A program made the translations under genes and the position numbers. Source: Rhexocercosporidium sp. MPI-PUGE-AT-0058 (Eukaryota; Ascomycota; Leotiomycetes; Helotiales). From it: DNA of 64,000 bases. Under the pieces are notes generated by a model that was given only the letters and a program-made list of their open reading frames with translations, had not been told where the DNA came from and ran no database searches. Positions 1-14,479 of the stretch are shown here, piece by piece; the first letter of the stretch is position 1; each line of letters opens with the position of its first letter. The stretch is taken from positions 496,001 to 560,000 of the forward strand of contig JAGTJL010000018.1 of assembly GCA_020746875.1 (NCBI GenBank), in the 5' to 3' direction.

Positions 1-2640
1 AAAATACTAAAAGAAAAAGAAAAAGATTAAGACGCTGGTTTTATTATAATTAACCGACTAAGCGCACTTAATATATTAAAATTAAAAACACCGTTTATCA
101 CTCCGAACGAAGAACAATTAAGCGAAGCAATAAGCGCTATAAAAGTCGACAAGCCTGTGAACTCGAGGGTATTAAAACCTTTAATTAAGCTTTTAAGCTC
201 GAGGATAAAGTTATTTACTCTTCCTTTAACTAAATCAATAAAAATAAATACGCCACTTTTAATTAATTTAATAGCTCTTGACTTTATTTAGTCGCTCGTT
301 AACAAAAACTCGGGGGTAATTTAATTAAAAAAGAGTGCTAGACTTCTTATTTACGAGCACCTTAATTAAGTTTTAAAATAAGCCGACACTTTAAAACAAT
401 TAGCGTTTAAAAGCGTAATTAAAAAAGGTATTTTACGTAATATATTAAACTTTTAGAATAATATAAGCCTTAAGCGGAAGTCGATACTATAAGTTATAAT
501 TTACTTTAAAAGGCTATATAACCGAAAGCGCGGTCTTAAGCGTCGGAAAGCACTTAAAGAAAGTATCGGCCTTAAACAATTAAAAGCTTTACCTTAAGTA
601 ACTAAGTACGAAGAATATCCGCAATTATCGGAATTAAAAGAAAACAAAAAGTTAAGTTTACGCTTATTACTCCCGGCTTTAATTAAATTAAATTCCGGCT
701 TACTTAAACCTTTTAAAAGGAAAAGAATAAAAGACCGAGTAATTAATAAAGGTCGAAAGACTCGAGTCAGTAATAAAATAACGAAACCGAATCGAAACGT
801 CTATATAATAATTATTAAAAAGTTAATTACAGAATTATTATAACCGTTAAGTAACCGCGAGCACTTAAAGGATTTTCTAAAGACTTTCTAGCCTAATTAA
901 AAACTAGTGCAAAGAGACGGAAAAGACTTAAGCGTAGTTCACGCTATTATATTAGCGTTTATATTTAAAAATATCGAAATTCAATAATTAATTAAACTCT
1001 TACGGATTTATTAATTACAAATGCCTAAAGACTTATTAAATTAAAAAGACTTTAAGGACTACTCGTTAAGCGAGCACTTCCGAGCCGACGCTATTAAAGA
1101 AATCACTAACCTTAAGTCGCGTAACTACTAGAAAGTCGTTAAATATACCTTTACTACCGAGTAATTAATTCCTTTAAAATAAGTATTTCACGCCAAAGTC
1201 GATTCGTTAAGGTATTTAACCCGCTATCGCTCCCGAGTCGTTATAAAAAAAGACTTATAGCCTGAAACGTTAATTTTATTAATATATATAGCTACTTTAA
1301 TTACTCGCTCCTTTAAAACCGCTATAATTATTATAACTTAATTTAATTTAAAAATGATTTAATTTAATATAATAAATGCCTTTATTAACGCTAAACGAAG
1401 TAAAACAAGTGCTTACGTATACTATTATTTACCGGACGGTTTTAAATAAGACGAAATAATAATAGAAGTTAATCGCGCACTTTACGAACTTAAAGACTTA
1501 CCAGCGCTATAGTACGGTGACTTCACTCATACTTTAATAACTTTAAGGTTAATTATTTATAAAAAGGAGCCCTATATATTTATAAACGAGTAGCGTATAG
1601 TATTTATGATATTTTATATCGATAATATTTAAATACTTTATTATACTTTGGCTTTTAAAGACGCTAAACTAATTACCGACGGCTTAAATACAGTATATAA
1701 GCTTATTAAAGGAGAGTAAACAGAGTAGTTTTTAGGCGTTTATATTATTAAAGATCGATTAACGAAGATTATCTCTTTAATATACGACACTTATATTTAA
1801 AAGGTTATTCTTTAATTTAAGTTAATAAATAAAAATTACTTAAATATATTATTACTTTAAGTCGAGCTACTAAAGAATTAAGAATAAGCTACTTTAACTC
1901 AAATTAAAGAATTTTAAAAAAAAGTTAAATTAATACTTTATATTATAATTATATTACGCGCAAACGTCGCTTTTATTACTTTAAGGCTTTTTTATTTCTT
2001 AATTAATCCTTCCCGAAAGCACTTAATTACAATTAATTAAATAATTCGTTACCTTTTCGGCACTCGTTTCTTAGCGATCACTTATAACTATAAGCTACGC
2101 GACTCCTACCTTATAATAATATTAAATGCTTCTTTTACGAACGATATTAAGATAAGATAATCTTTTAATAAATATATTTTCATACTTTTTAAAAGTTTAA
2201 TCTTTTAAAAAATAGCTTTATAAAATACAATTATTATATTTATAATATAAATAGAGCTTCTTAAAATTAAGCGCACTAGTAAGGAATTTATAATACTTTA
2301 GCGATTCTTTTAAAAATTACGCCTTAATATAAAAGTAACTTAAATAATTTTCTATAATAATTAATAAATAATTCGGTTAATCGTTAGAGAAAATTAGCGT
2401 ATTTTTATTAAGTTACGCCACGTTAATATTTAAAATATATAATTACGCCAGGAGTTTTAAAAAAGCACTTTTATAATAAAATATCTTCTTATAAGCTATA
2501 TGCTAGCTAACGGACTTATTAAAAACCTTTCTCGGCAGAAATTTAAAGCATTTATTATTCTTATTAACTTAATAAATGTTCGTGTTTAACTAAAGTAACT
2601 CTTTTAAGAGACTCGCTTTAAAGTAGTTTTTTATATATAT
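1..2640 (+). mobile_element. Ty1/copia retrotransposon relic (pol), RIP-degraded
   Basis: Read on plus through many stops, this block gives copia reverse-transcriptase motifs: an ALYELKDLPALWYGDF-like stretch near 1480-1525 (family ALYGLKQ.P..WY) and FYIDNI near 1610-1630 (family YVDDI). Further on are RNase H-like remnants near 2150-2300 with a GYIF-like and a T.EAE-like segment. Almost all stops are TAA or TAG in an extremely AT-rich, TpA-rich context, as RIP leaves. The left end is cut by the window. No LTR could be assigned to it. The family call is good; the boundaries are approximate. Confidence 0.7.
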
Positions 2641-5478
2641 TTTTTACTTTTTATTTATTCTTAAAGTAATTATATAATAAGTTTACCTTTTAATTAAAGA
2701 GCTTTATTTATATTATTATATATTCTTTTATAAAATTCTCTTTTGTAAATTTCTATTTATAATTTTATCTTATTAAAAATTAACTGAGCTCGGGGGTATA
2801 AATCATTATATTTTAAAGAGTTAATTACTCTTAACGATTCTTTAATTTAAAAATAAACGCAAGCTTTAGTTTTTAAAATATAAAGAAATACTTAAAGAAT
2901 AAAAGGTTTTTAAGCCTTAAAAAACAAAAGAATAACTTATTTATTAAAAAATAAAAGGCCTAAAACCTCCCGAACTAGCTCGCCTAAAATATTAATTATT
3001 ACATTAACCAGCTCCTTAACGCGAGCAACTTAAGCCTCTTACTTAAGAGTAAGAATAACTCCACGAGCAGATATAGCTTAGAAAGCTAAAACACTAAAGC
3101 CCGGACTATAGGCGCGAATAACTCCGGTAACAGCCTTAGTAGCGGCAGTAGCGCGAGCAGCTTTAGCAATAGCAATAATAATAAAATAATTAGCTACTCC
3201 CTTACCACCCTTTTTAATAAAGAGAACACCCGCAGCGGCAGTAATCTTTTCTCTAATAATATAAGTATAAGTTATAAAAGCAGCTAAAAGCTCTTTTTCT
3301 TTATTTAAAAGATTAATTAAATTAGTTCGATTTTCTAGAAATAAAGCGAGCAACTCACCGTTCTCCTTATTATCGTCATCTCTATTATTACTTCTAAATC
3401 TACTAACAACTTTTAAAGTAACTCCACTACTAAAACCAATAGCAGCGCCAATAGTAATAGCTTTATTAACATTATTATTCTTAAGGGCGGCACAGACCGG
3501 GATTCTTAACTATTTTAACTCTTAAAAAAATTAATAATAAATTAAAAAATAAGAAAAGAGCAGCTGAATCGACTTACCTTTTTACTAGCTTTATTTTCTA
3601 ACGTATTATAATATATAAAAAAAGAAGCCTGGGCAGCAGCGGGAGTAATTACGCACTTATAGCCGGACGAGTAAATAAAGTAATAAATACCTTTTTTAAC
3701 GATATTATAATATTAACCGCTATTTTTCATTTAAAAAGCGCTATTAATATAGCCCAAATAAACTACTATATAAGCACCTACTAACTACTTTAAAGCCCGG
3801 GAAGTAGCAGCGGCACGGCGAAGAACAGGGGCGGGGACGGGAGCAGCCGACAGTCGTGCCTTAACGACGACTTTCTTTTTATTATTAATAATAGCCTTAA
3901 CTTATTATAAGTTAATAGTTATTCTTTAATTAATTAATCTTTAATTAGTCGATCTCCAATTAATAAATCGAAACTAATAAATCGAAAATCGAGCCACTTA
4001 CCTTGCTCTAGCGAGCAAATCGTCGTTTTATTATAACGATTCTGGCGGAACGCTTAAAAACACTTATAGTATCGAAGGGAGCAGTTAATTAATTAATTAA
4101 TTAATAGATTAATTAAGTAGTAAATCGAGAGTAGTCGATTTGTGTATTATCGAGTGTTTATAAGTTCAGGTTTAATAGGAAAATCGTTAGTTTATATAAT
4201 TAAATTATTTGCCTAATTACCGCATACAAATGAATTTATTTGCCTAATTCTTTTTTATTATTTACTCTCGCTTAATACAGCTAATTATAATAATAATAGC
4301 TTATTACTGTCAATTGCCTAGGAGGTATGTCGTATAAGCACGGGCAGTTGCTCTCTTAGCATTACACGTGACCTAATTAGGTTCTGCTACTATAAACCGC
4401 CTTTAAGAAAACAATTATCTTCTCCTAATTCGGAGAGCTTTTAAAATAATAATTAATCACTTCAATTCAATTACAACTGCTTACAGTACTTTAATCCACT
4501 TCTACACCACAATTAAGTAAAAGCGTCATTATATTAAATAAAAATGGCTTTTAATATATTCCCTTTACTTCGCGCGTTTCGCGTCTTAATTCGACTCTCT
4601 TTCTTGCCCTTCTTCTTACTTTTAAGACTTACACTCGTTTTTTATTAACTTTAAAAAAGCGTAAATCGTCTTACACTTTATTTAAGCCTCGCTCTCTTAT
4701 TAAGCGCGCTCGAGGTATATATATACTATTTTAAAGCTTACTTTTTATTAATAACTTATTTTATTTATATTAATTAAAATTTAAAAAAGAAGTTTACGAA
4801 TCCTTATTTATTATGTATTCGCGCTATTATTTGTGGCCGTAGTAATTATAAACATTACTTTATTAATACTTTTGCTACTAAAAGTTAATACTATAACTAT
4901 ACCTCCGATTATAAGTGTGATTCCGCTATAGGAAATGTATTTAAATATAATAAAAAATTAATTATAACTATAGACTTTAATAATAAAAAGGTATAATAAT
5001 TACATTATAATTAATCGAGCATTTTATTAACCGATTTACAAAGTATTAAGAAGTATAAAATTACTTTAAAAGCCTTAATAAAAGACTTAGCAAGTAATAA
5101 TAAGTTTAATAAAGACATAAAGTTAAATCTTTTAATACGCTTTTAAAAGCCAAGTCTAAAACGTAATAAAAAGGATAATTTTAATAATAATATTAATATT
5201 AATACGGAATCTTTAATAGAGTTTGATAATTTTATATAAGGTTTAAAAAAGTTCGCGAAAGTCTTAAAAATAATAGCTACTCGTTAATTTAAACTTAAGT
5301 GGATTTTTGCGCTTTTAATGAATTATTTATAGGCTCGGATTGGATTTAAACGGTTTCTGCTTAGGCTTAAGCTGGATTTAAGTGGACTTTGCCTGGGCTT
5401 AGGCTGGATTTCGCGTTTACGTTCGGCGTTTTTAAAGCGCGAATACTTAAAATATTAAATTAAAAAAGTTTTATAAAT
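2641..5478. other. AT-rich RIP-type DNA with unassigned coding relics
   Basis: No functional gene is seen. A 91-codon open frame on minus (3078-3353) is Ala/Ile/Lys-rich and matches nothing I recognise; it is probably a chance survivor in an old element. On plus, 4790-5290 reads as a decayed protein with Cys-x2-Cys-like spacing near 4810-4920 followed by a Lys/Asn-rich part, perhaps a transposon protein; I cannot name the family. Bases 5320-5430 carry an imperfect repeat of a GGCTtrGGCTGGATTt-like unit. The block is TpA-rich throughout. Confidence 0.4.
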
Positions 5479-5483
5479 GAAAG

Positions 5484-5672
5484 TGTCGTACAGATGTGGA
5501 GCAGGCTTTTCGTGGTTCAAGAGCTCTACGATCAACGTGGAGAGCAAGGGTTCAAAAGATTTATTAAAGTGAGCGTTACCCTCTGCAAGAGAGGACTGTG
5601 ACCCGAGTATATATACACGTGAGTGCTTACGAGAGCATACACATGACCAGTAGACTGCGCTAGGGCGCGACA
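5484..5672 (-). mobile_element. Solo LTR (189 bp) with 5-bp target duplication
   Basis: The element begins TGTCG and ends CGACA, a perfect terminal inverted repeat. It is flanked on both sides by GAAAG (5479-5483 and 5673-5677), a 5-bp target-site duplication. Read on minus it has a TATATATAC TATA-like box and, further on, AATAAA, which suggests transcription in that direction. It is clearly less RIP-mutated than its homologue at 11454-11642. Because its own two flanks match, it is best read as a solo LTR and not one end of the copia block to its right. Confidence 0.75.
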
Positions 5673-5677
5673 GAAAG

Positions 5678-8600
5678 ATTATATAGAAATGTTTTTAATA
5701 TACTTTTAATAAATGTATTTAAAGCTTTTTAACTTAAGATTAATAATTATTAAAGTTTAAAAATACTTTAAAAAGCTCGAATTTCTAATAAAATAAATTC
5801 TTTATAAGCCTATTAATAGGCATATTAGCGGTTAAAAAATATATTACTTTAAATAATCCACGAATATACTCTTATTTAAATTATATATTTTAAATATTTA
5901 TATAATAAAGCTTAATAATAATCTTCTTAATGTTATTTATAATTAATTTAATTATTTATTAATTATTATAAAAAATCTCCTAAGTCTCACCGATATTAAG
6001 AGCTAAGTTTTAAAAGAATCGTTAAAGAGCTATAGCTTTTTTTCCGATATATTTTAATATTAATAATTCCGTTTTAATAGTCGACGTAGTAATCGTAAAT
6101 TACCTTAATGCTTTTTAAATTATTAGCCCGCCGAATAATAAAATTATATAACCTTAAAATAACTTTTGAGTTTCGACGTTATTTGCGAAAGATATATTTA
6201 AAATAATATAAAGCGCTCTTTTTTAATTACCTCTATATATAATGCCTAAAAAACGCGTATTAAATAAGTAGCGAATAAGCTAATGTATAGCTATGAAATG
6301 CTTTGAATTAAGATTTGTCGCGAATTATAAGAATTAGGCGATTATAAAAGTTACGTTTAGTCTTATAATAATTAGTATATATAATACCGACTTAACTCTT
6401 TTTTAATAAGCTTTAATATATTTCTTTAAAACTTATCCCTTATACTTAATAAAATCGATTTAAGGGAGCGGTATTATAAAACACCTCTTATTAATTTACT
6501 CAAACTTTCGAGTAATCTTCTTAATATATTAATTATAAATTAAGGAAATAATCTTACGTTTTCTGTCGCGCACTATTTTAATCCCTAGGAATTATTTAAT
6601 ATTTCTAAGATTATATATATTATACGCTTAATTTAATCGCTTAATAAAATCTTGTCCGAGTTTTAAGTCGTTTCGGTAATAAAGCATTTAAATGTTATTT
6701 ACGTAAAAGAGAATAAAGATCTTATAAATAAGGTTTGTAAATATATACGGTTCCTTTAAATATAGAATTAACCTTAAATTTATTAACGTTTTATTAATAT
6801 ATTTATATTATAAATACAGAGAGTCACGTATCCCGTAAAGAATATAATTAACTCGTAATATATATTTAAGTTTATTAAAACTTAAAGGGAATTTATAATA
6901 TACAGTTTCGCCGTTTATATTCTGAAAAGCGTTAATAAATATATTAATTACGTTAAAACACTTAACTTTTAAATTAAAATAAGCTACGAGCGCTATAATA
7001 ATTCGGAAGGATTTAATTAAGAGCGTGTTAGCGTATGTAAAGACAATCGTTAATTTACTTTAAAAATTACCTTATATAACAATTCAGGATTTACATCTTA
7101 AAATATATCCTTTTAAATCGGGCTTATATTTAAAAACCTATATAAGCGGGATAAGTGTTAATATAATACTTAAATTAAACAATTTTAAAGTTTAATAACC
7201 TTATTTATTTATTATCCTTATTTTTAGGCTCGTATCTTCTTTAAATTACTTTTTTATTAAGTAATTCTTAAAATCGCTTTAGTATTTTAATTTAAGTAAA
7301 AGATTTTAATTTTTAATTTTTAAAAGTAAAATCTTCCCTTTTAATAATTAGCGGCTCGATTATATTATTATTATAATTACATAATATATAATCTTCGTTA
7401 AATCTCGAAGATTATTTTATTCTTTTAATAACATATATTAATTAAGCATAAGCCCTTAAAGCATTTAATCGATTTCGGACTAAAGATTATTATATTAATC
7501 GAGGATTTAATTACCCCCGAGATTAAACTTACCCTTAAGCTTAAGGTTGCCTTTATCGAGGCGTGTTTATTTAAAGAAAGCTATAAGTATTATAAATACT
7601 TTATTACTTTAATCTTTTCGTAGTTTTCCTCTTTTTCTTTTACTTTTAATTAGCTTTTTTACTTTTACCGAGCTTTTAATAAATATACTTAATTTTAATT
7701 AAGCTTTTTCTATTACAGTTTAAAAACGTATTATTTTCGCTTATCTTGCTTCCGTCGTTTAAGCACTTTATACTTTAATTTAAGAATATAATATTAAAAT
7801 TATTACTAAAGACTCCTTTTATAATCGAGGTCTCGACGGTATTTAAATCTTAATACGTGATGATCGAGACGGATCCCGCGCTTAATTTTATAATATATTT
7901 AAATCTTAATTAATGAGTTATATGCTTTTACGCGAGTCGAATGCCTTTAAGTCTTACTTTATGCTTAAAGTAAACTCTTAGTCTAACGCATTTTCTTTTA
8001 ATTCCTTACTTTATTTAAGAAAGCCTTTTAAAGTAAGAGTATATTCTAAAATTAAAAGTCTATTTATTATGCTTAAGCTATTAATATACTCTTTTACCCC
8101 CGAGTTCTGACTCTCGAAGCTTTTAATTAATTTTTAAATTCGTTTAATATATAATTAAAGCAAGTCTTTGCCTAAGAGATTTATATTATTTTCTTCAATA
8201 GTTATATTTTTAATAATATTCTTAATGATTCTAGCCTAGTTTATAATAAACTCATTTTCCTTAATGAAATCGTAAATAGACTTAGTTTTTTAAATTATAA
8301 TCTTTACTTTTTTACTTAAAGTAATGTAAAAGCTATCTTTATTAAAGCATACGTTATACGTAATAATTATTTTGTCGAGACGTAATACTTAAATTTTATA
8401 AATATTAAAAGCGTGAAAACTTATAAGATATTCGATATATACACGCGTAATTGTTTTAAACGCTTTCTTATTTTGTCTTTTAATTCTCTTTATTATTAAT
8501 AAGTACGCTTTATAATTATATATATAAATCTTATTTTAATTTAATTTAAAATCTATAATAAGTCTTGTAATAAACGCTGGGTTATACCACCGAAAATAAT

Positions 8601-11453
8601 TCCGAAATTATTTATTATTGACTTTAATAAGTAATAGCCAGTCATTTGATTGCCTTAGGCTTTTATTATATAAATAAATCCCTACGAGTACACATTTAAT
8701 ACTCAGATTTACGAGGAGATTAGCTAATAGTCTCATTTTAATGTCTTTATTAATTATTTCTTAATTAACTCTTTTAGCTCCGCTATTTAACTTATAAGTT
8801 ACCGTTAATAAGAGCTCGAGGTCAATTCCGAGCTTATTAGCTTATCTTTTATATTTTGTAAATCCTCGAATTATAATAATTGCTTTCTCTTAATTATACT
8901 TGAATTTATATATTAAGAGTTTAAATTACTTTCGAACTTAAGCTTTAAAATTCTTAATATATTAAAACATTTTATTATACTCTTTTATTTATAATATATA
9001 ATTAACGAGTAATCCGTTATACTTGCATTTAAGTATAAAAAGCTAAGAATAATTACTTTAGTATTTTAAATAATTAAATAAATCTTAAGTAATTCTTTAA
9101 AATAGTTTAAGGGATTTCCTTTTCAGTGAGTATTTAGAAATCACTTAAATAATATAAGTTAAAATATATTACTCGCACTTAATTCTTTTTATTACTTTAA
9201 TAATTTTAATATTTTTCGTCGTGTTTATTAATTTCTTTAAAGCATTTAGGCCTAAATGGCCTATTTATAAATCTTAAATACGCTTCGAGTCTATTTTAAG
9301 ATACTTATAATCTTTAAATAATTTATACGACTTATTTACTCTTTTAAAAAGCGTTAAAAATATTATAATTTCTATAACGCTTAAGAATATATTATAAGTG
9401 CTCGAAAAGTAAATTAAACGTAGCTTATATTTAAAGAAAACGAGGTTTTAATTACGTTTTAATTATCGCATTATATAATATTCTTTAATTAATAAGCCTT
9501 CTTCGTTTTATCTTAAAGTGTAATTCATATTATAAAATTAAAGACTAGTCTTATAAAGACGAGCTTTAAAGATAATATTAATATAAAAGTTTTCTATAAT
9601 TACGACGTCGTAAAGCGTGAGATTAAATAATTTATTATTCAGACCTTTAAGTACTCCTTTTATAACTCGAGTTCCGCGCTTAATAATAAGTAATTAAAAG
9701 CTCTTATACTTAATTAAATCCTTAAGAGTGAATTTTATAAAAGATCCTTTTAATAATATTAAATAATTATTAATTAAATTAATCGCTTTATAATTATTTA
9801 ATAAAGTAAAGTTTAATAAAAAATAAAGTGAATTCTAAAGGGAGTATATACCCGCAATTAAATGCTCGGCTAAATTAAGTAAAAGCACCGAGTGCGCGTG
9901 AATCCCGCTTATTCTTCCTTTATTTAATAAGTTTTTAAAAAAGGTAGATTTCTCCTTATTTAATTTATTAAATCCTTACTTATTTAGTTTCGCTAGGAAA
10001 TCTTTTATTAATTAAAGAAAAGGCTTATCTAAGCTCATTTACTCGCGGAGAGCTTTTTATTATAACGTAATAAATCGCTATCGGATTTTATTATAATATT
10101 AATTATTTATTTTTAGATTTAAACGAGTTATTTCATTTTAATATTTAATAAATACTTTTTTATAAACTGTTATTTAAAGACGAGTATAGTTTAAGGAAGA
10201 TTAATAATAAGTTTTATCCTTTAAGTATAAATATGCCTTTTTTATAGGTTTTCCTTTTATTTTAAATTAATTTAATTTTTAATTATATAAATTAAAAGCT
10301 TCCGAATCGGGTGTCTTATTATTATTAAAGCGTAAATTAAGAGTAAAGAAATGACTATATCTTAATTTTTTACCGACAAGCTATTAATATTAGCGATCGA
10401 CTTAATTAAAATAAAACAGCTGTGCGAGCTATTTTAAGGAGTATTTAAAAGGTATCCCGAGCTCGTCGGCTTTCTTAGTCTTAAAAAAGTACTTTTAAGC
10501 CCATAAGCTATTAAAGTTACTTATTGCGATTAAGAAAAGGTTAATATTAAGGGTGCCGAGCACTTCCGGTATATAATATAAGTTCCTTTTATAAATTAAC
10601 TTTTAATATTATATAATTTAAACCTTTAGGTTTTAGATATTTTTTATATTTAAAAATTATAAGTAATCTTAATAAGTTATTGTTTAAATCGTTATATTCG
10701 TTTAATATAAAACTATCTTAAGCGTGCGAATTAATACTTAAATATTAGCTTTTTTTTTAATAATAAATTATATAGCCGCTATATTAAAGAATTAACGGCT
10801 TATAGTTTTCTTAATTTATTCGTAAAGCTTAAAGTATACTATAGTTTATAATTATTATATTACGTACTTTATAATATACGCTTTAGCTTTGGCCTCGGCT
10901 TTCTTTTAATAAAATTCTGCGGTTATTTTAATAAACTCGTGCGGTCGAGTGAGAAGAAGGGTAACAAAAGCGTTAAAACTTATAATTATATAGTCCGAGG
11001 AAGACGTAATTATTACGTGACGATCGAGCGCTTATTTCTAGAGTTATTTATTATATTTATTTATCTTTATTATATAATTTAATTTAGCGAAATTATTCTT
11101 TTACTAAGCGATTTACTCGGCGGTCCGTGGATTTTTATTAATAATTTTAATTAGTGTTTTTATATTTAAAGTATTTAAGTTAACGAAAGGCTAAAGTCTA
11201 AGCATTTAAGCGCTAAAAATTAAATGATTTATTTATAACGGGAAGTCTTTAAGCTTTAAGTATATAATATTTACGTTAAAACCGCTAAGACTGTCGTATA
11301 ATGACATCTCGATAATCGCGCTAAAAGGGGTATTAAGGTTTAATCGTAAAGAAAGGGAACGAAAATCGTAAAGTTAAAATTAAATAAACTTAATTAAAGC
11401 TCGAAATCTATATATATTAAAGGTAGCTTATGAAGACAAATGTAGCTCTTAAT
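5678..11453 (-). mobile_element. Ty1/copia retrotransposon relic on minus strand, RIP-degraded
   Basis: On the minus strand the segment near 6700-6760 translates to EPYIFTNLIYKIFILFYVNN, matching the copia reverse-transcriptase signature (EPC.YTN...LFYVDD) with RIP-type changes. The whole 5.8 kb is AT-rich and full of TAA/TAG, so no part can be functional. The LTR at 11454-11642 lies at what would be its upstream end in the same orientation. The left-hand end is unclear, because the LTR at 5484-5672 has its own target duplication. Confidence 0.65.
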
Positions 11454-11642
11454 TATCGTATAAATATAAAGCAGGCTTTTAGTAGTTTAAGAGCTCTACG
11501 ATTAACGTAAAAAGCAAGGGTTTAAAAGATTTATTAAAGTAAGCGTTACCTTTTATAAAAGAGGACTGTGACCCGAGTATATATATACGTGAGTGCTTAC
11601 GAAAGCATACACATGACTAGTAGACTGCGCTAGGGCGCGACA
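11454..11642 (-). mobile_element. RIP-mutated LTR, same family as 5484-5672
   Basis: This 189-bp segment aligns without gaps to the LTR at 5484-5672. The differences I read are all G-to-A or C-to-T (for example TGTCGTACAGATGTGGAGC against TATCGTATAAATATAAAGC). It ends in the same CGACA. Its immediate flanks are TTAAT and ATAAT, similar but not identical, so no clear target duplication remains. It may be the upstream LTR of the minus-strand copia relic to its left, or another solo LTR. Confidence 0.75.
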
Positions 11643-13540
11643 ATAATTTAGTTCGGCTAATTTTATAATTTTTAAAAAGAACCTTACCGAGTATTAGCTT
11701 ATTTTATACTTTTATAAGAAGATATTAATTAATACTTTATTTAAAGCGTTAATTTTTATTTTAATTTTTAGTTCGAGGTAATAATATCGTAAAACGTCGG
11801 AAAAAAGTAAAATATCTTTAAAGCTTTAAAATATTTAAAATCTAACCGGAATTATTTTAAAAATCTCAGACTTACGAATAAATTCTTATAAGAGTTTAAT
11901 TATTCGGTTATAATTTTTAATAAATCGTTAATAAAAATTATAAAACTTTAAGAAAAATTAAATTTTGAGAATTATTTTAAAAGGGTTTTAATTCTTTATT
12001 AATTTTAAGCTTTTTATATTAATTTCGATATTATTAATAATTATAATATAATTTAAGAATTTAATTCTTTTTATAAAGAACTTATATTTTTTAATATTCG
12101 TAAAAAAGCCGTAAGCTTTTAATTATTTGCGTATCTTACGAACGTGCTTTTTGTATTTTAGCGGATTTTTTGAGAATATAATAACGTCGTTTAAATACGC
12201 GATATAAAAGACGTTTAAATAATCGAAGAAGATATTATTTATATAATATTAAAAAGTAACCGGTTTATTAATTAAGCCGGCAGAAGTCGATACAAAAGCG
12301 GAATCTTTTATTAAATTTTTTAATAAAGAAAATAAAATAATTAAAAAAAACGTAACTCGGGATTATAAAACTTTTATTTAAATATTTGTTTTAAATATCT
12401 TTTTATAATTTTTTATTCTTTTTTACTTTAATTATATAAAGCGCTATATCCGTAATCGATTAGCTTCTTAAATAAGATCTTATAATTTAATTTAAGCCGA
12501 GATTCGGGAATTATATTAATAATATTTTTAAAAAAAGCTTTTTTATAAACCGCAAAAACTTTGAATAAGAGTTTAATAAGGGCTTCTTTATATAATTCTT
12601 TTAGTTTTATGTTTAATTTTATTAGAAACGCTTTTAATATTTCCAGTCGATAGCTTTATTAATTTTATTTAAAATTATTATAAATACTTCGTTTTCTTTT
12701 CTTTTAATATTAAAGTAAAAAGTTATTAAATTTATCTCGTAAATCTTAAATCCCGAGTATTCTTTTATTTAAAATTTTTAATAAAATAAAAGTCGTCGTT
12801 AAAGAATAATATACGTATTAATAAGATAAAGCGAATTATACGGAATAATATTTTATAAAGTTTTATTTATATTAATTATCTCGGATCGGACTTAAGCTTA
12901 ATATATTAATAAAGGCATTCGAATCTTTATAATATTTACTTAATACTTTAATAATCGTTATAAATTTAATAAAAAACGAATATTATCTCGGTATACGTAA
13001 ATTATTTTATAATAAGACGATTAAATATCTTCATTATAAGGCTAAACTAGCTTCGATTCTTTAATATTAAATCAGATGTCGAAGTATATTATTTATATAC
13101 GTCCGAGAATAACGTTTTATTATTTTAAGTTTAAGATAATAAAAAGAATTCAATATTAAAATCGATCGTCAATTAATAAGTTTAAAAATAAATAATAAGA
13201 TATATTTTTACTTACGTTACTATTATAATTACGAATGGATATAAGTTTCGGTAATTAAGTACGAAGAATATAAAAAGATTATATAAAGTTAAAAGCGAAA
13301 TTTATATTAATAAATACGAATTTATTAATTTTAAAATTAAATAAAACTTAAATATTAAGTTTTTTATTATTAGTAATTAAAATATAACGTTATAAAAACT
13401 TTTTTCCGTTTTATAATTATTTTAAGTCGATCTTTTTAAAATTTATTTATTTTAAAAAAGAGTTTTTTTTAAAGTTTTAATTTTCCGAAAGAATTTTGCC
13501 TTCTTTTTCGCTTTTATTTTTTATTTTACGAGTTATTATA
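11643..13540 (-). mobile_element. Ty3/gypsy retrotransposon relic on minus strand, RIP-degraded
   Basis: Reading minus from about 12260 down to 12080 gives FQ.YINNIFFDYLNVF, then IAYLNDVIIFSKNPLKY and KHVRKIRK, which is the Ty3/gypsy reverse-transcriptase core (FQRYIND.L.D.LD.F...YLDDILI.S....H..HV..V). Asp-to-Asn changes and interrupting stops are as expected from RIP. Neither end nor an LTR could be placed, and the extent is approximate. Confidence 0.65.
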
Positions 13541-14479
13541 CTATATGACTGAGTACTGCGGTTTGGGCCGCTGAATTCGGCAGGTTTATTCGCTGTTTTA
13601 CGCAGCCTCGACCGCTCGCTAAACTCTGCTTGCAGCGCACGTGCCTCGGTTTATATAAAGTAATAATAACTTTCCTCTTAGAATTGCTGGTTATTATCTT
13701 TATTTATTTTAATTATTTAAGTCCTTAATCTAGGAGCCAGAAATAGCATCTTCTTTATTAATTATAGTAGGCTTCGTCTGTTTTTATCTTAAGGCCGCTC
13801 CCGGCTATATAAGCCTTATATTTTCGCTTACCCTCGATCTCCATTAGCTATCGTTTCTCTTTCCTATACTCCTTTCCATATTCCTTTCTCTTTTTATCTT
13901 TTCTCGAACTCTCGACGACTCCTTGGCCGTAGCTGCGATTTCTTTACGAAAACTCTCTAAGTCTATTTTCTCCTCGCCGCCCTTTATATTTACATTATTA
14001 CTATACGCCTCGATTCTATACTCATTCTTCTTTCGCCTATCATCTCCGCGCTCTTCTTCTCGAAAGCCTCGGATTTTAAATACTTAATAATTCTCTTATC
14101 TTCTTCTTAACCTCGACATTCACTACGATCTCCTCGCCTGCGAAGCACCCTCGAAGTCTTCTTTCCTTTCGCCGCTATTTATATTTCTATTCCTTTGTAA
14201 CTCGATTCTTCATACGATTATCATCTTATAAACTCGAACTCGACCGATTATCATATCGTCAGGCTACGTTAACGCCGGAGCATTTACTCGGTCGACCCCT
14301 AATCCTCTTCGAACCTCCTCCCTCCTTGTCTCACTTTGGCGGCGGATACCTTCGCTACTCTTAAGGCTTCTTGGGCCTGTATAGGATTATAGTACTTATT
14401 ATTTAAGTACTAGTAGAGCATACTTTTAATATCCTCGAAAATATTCTCAAAAAACGCACTTACGTTACTCGAATATTAA
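13541..14479. other. Less AT-rich leader region before the DUF3435 relic
   Basis: Base composition changes at about 13540 from strongly AT-rich to mixed. The region is pyrimidine-rich on plus (13840-14330, many CTC/TCT runs) and has no convincing reading frame. It directly precedes the DUF3435-type reading frame, so it may be its old 5' region or the end of the element that carried it. This is inference from position only. Confidence 0.3.

Noticed and set aside
5484..11642. A single complete LTR retrotransposon bounded by the two 189-bp LTRs
   Set aside because: The outer flanks (GAAAG and ATAAT) do not match, the left LTR has its own matching flanks, and the sequence right of it is not purine-rich on the expected strand.
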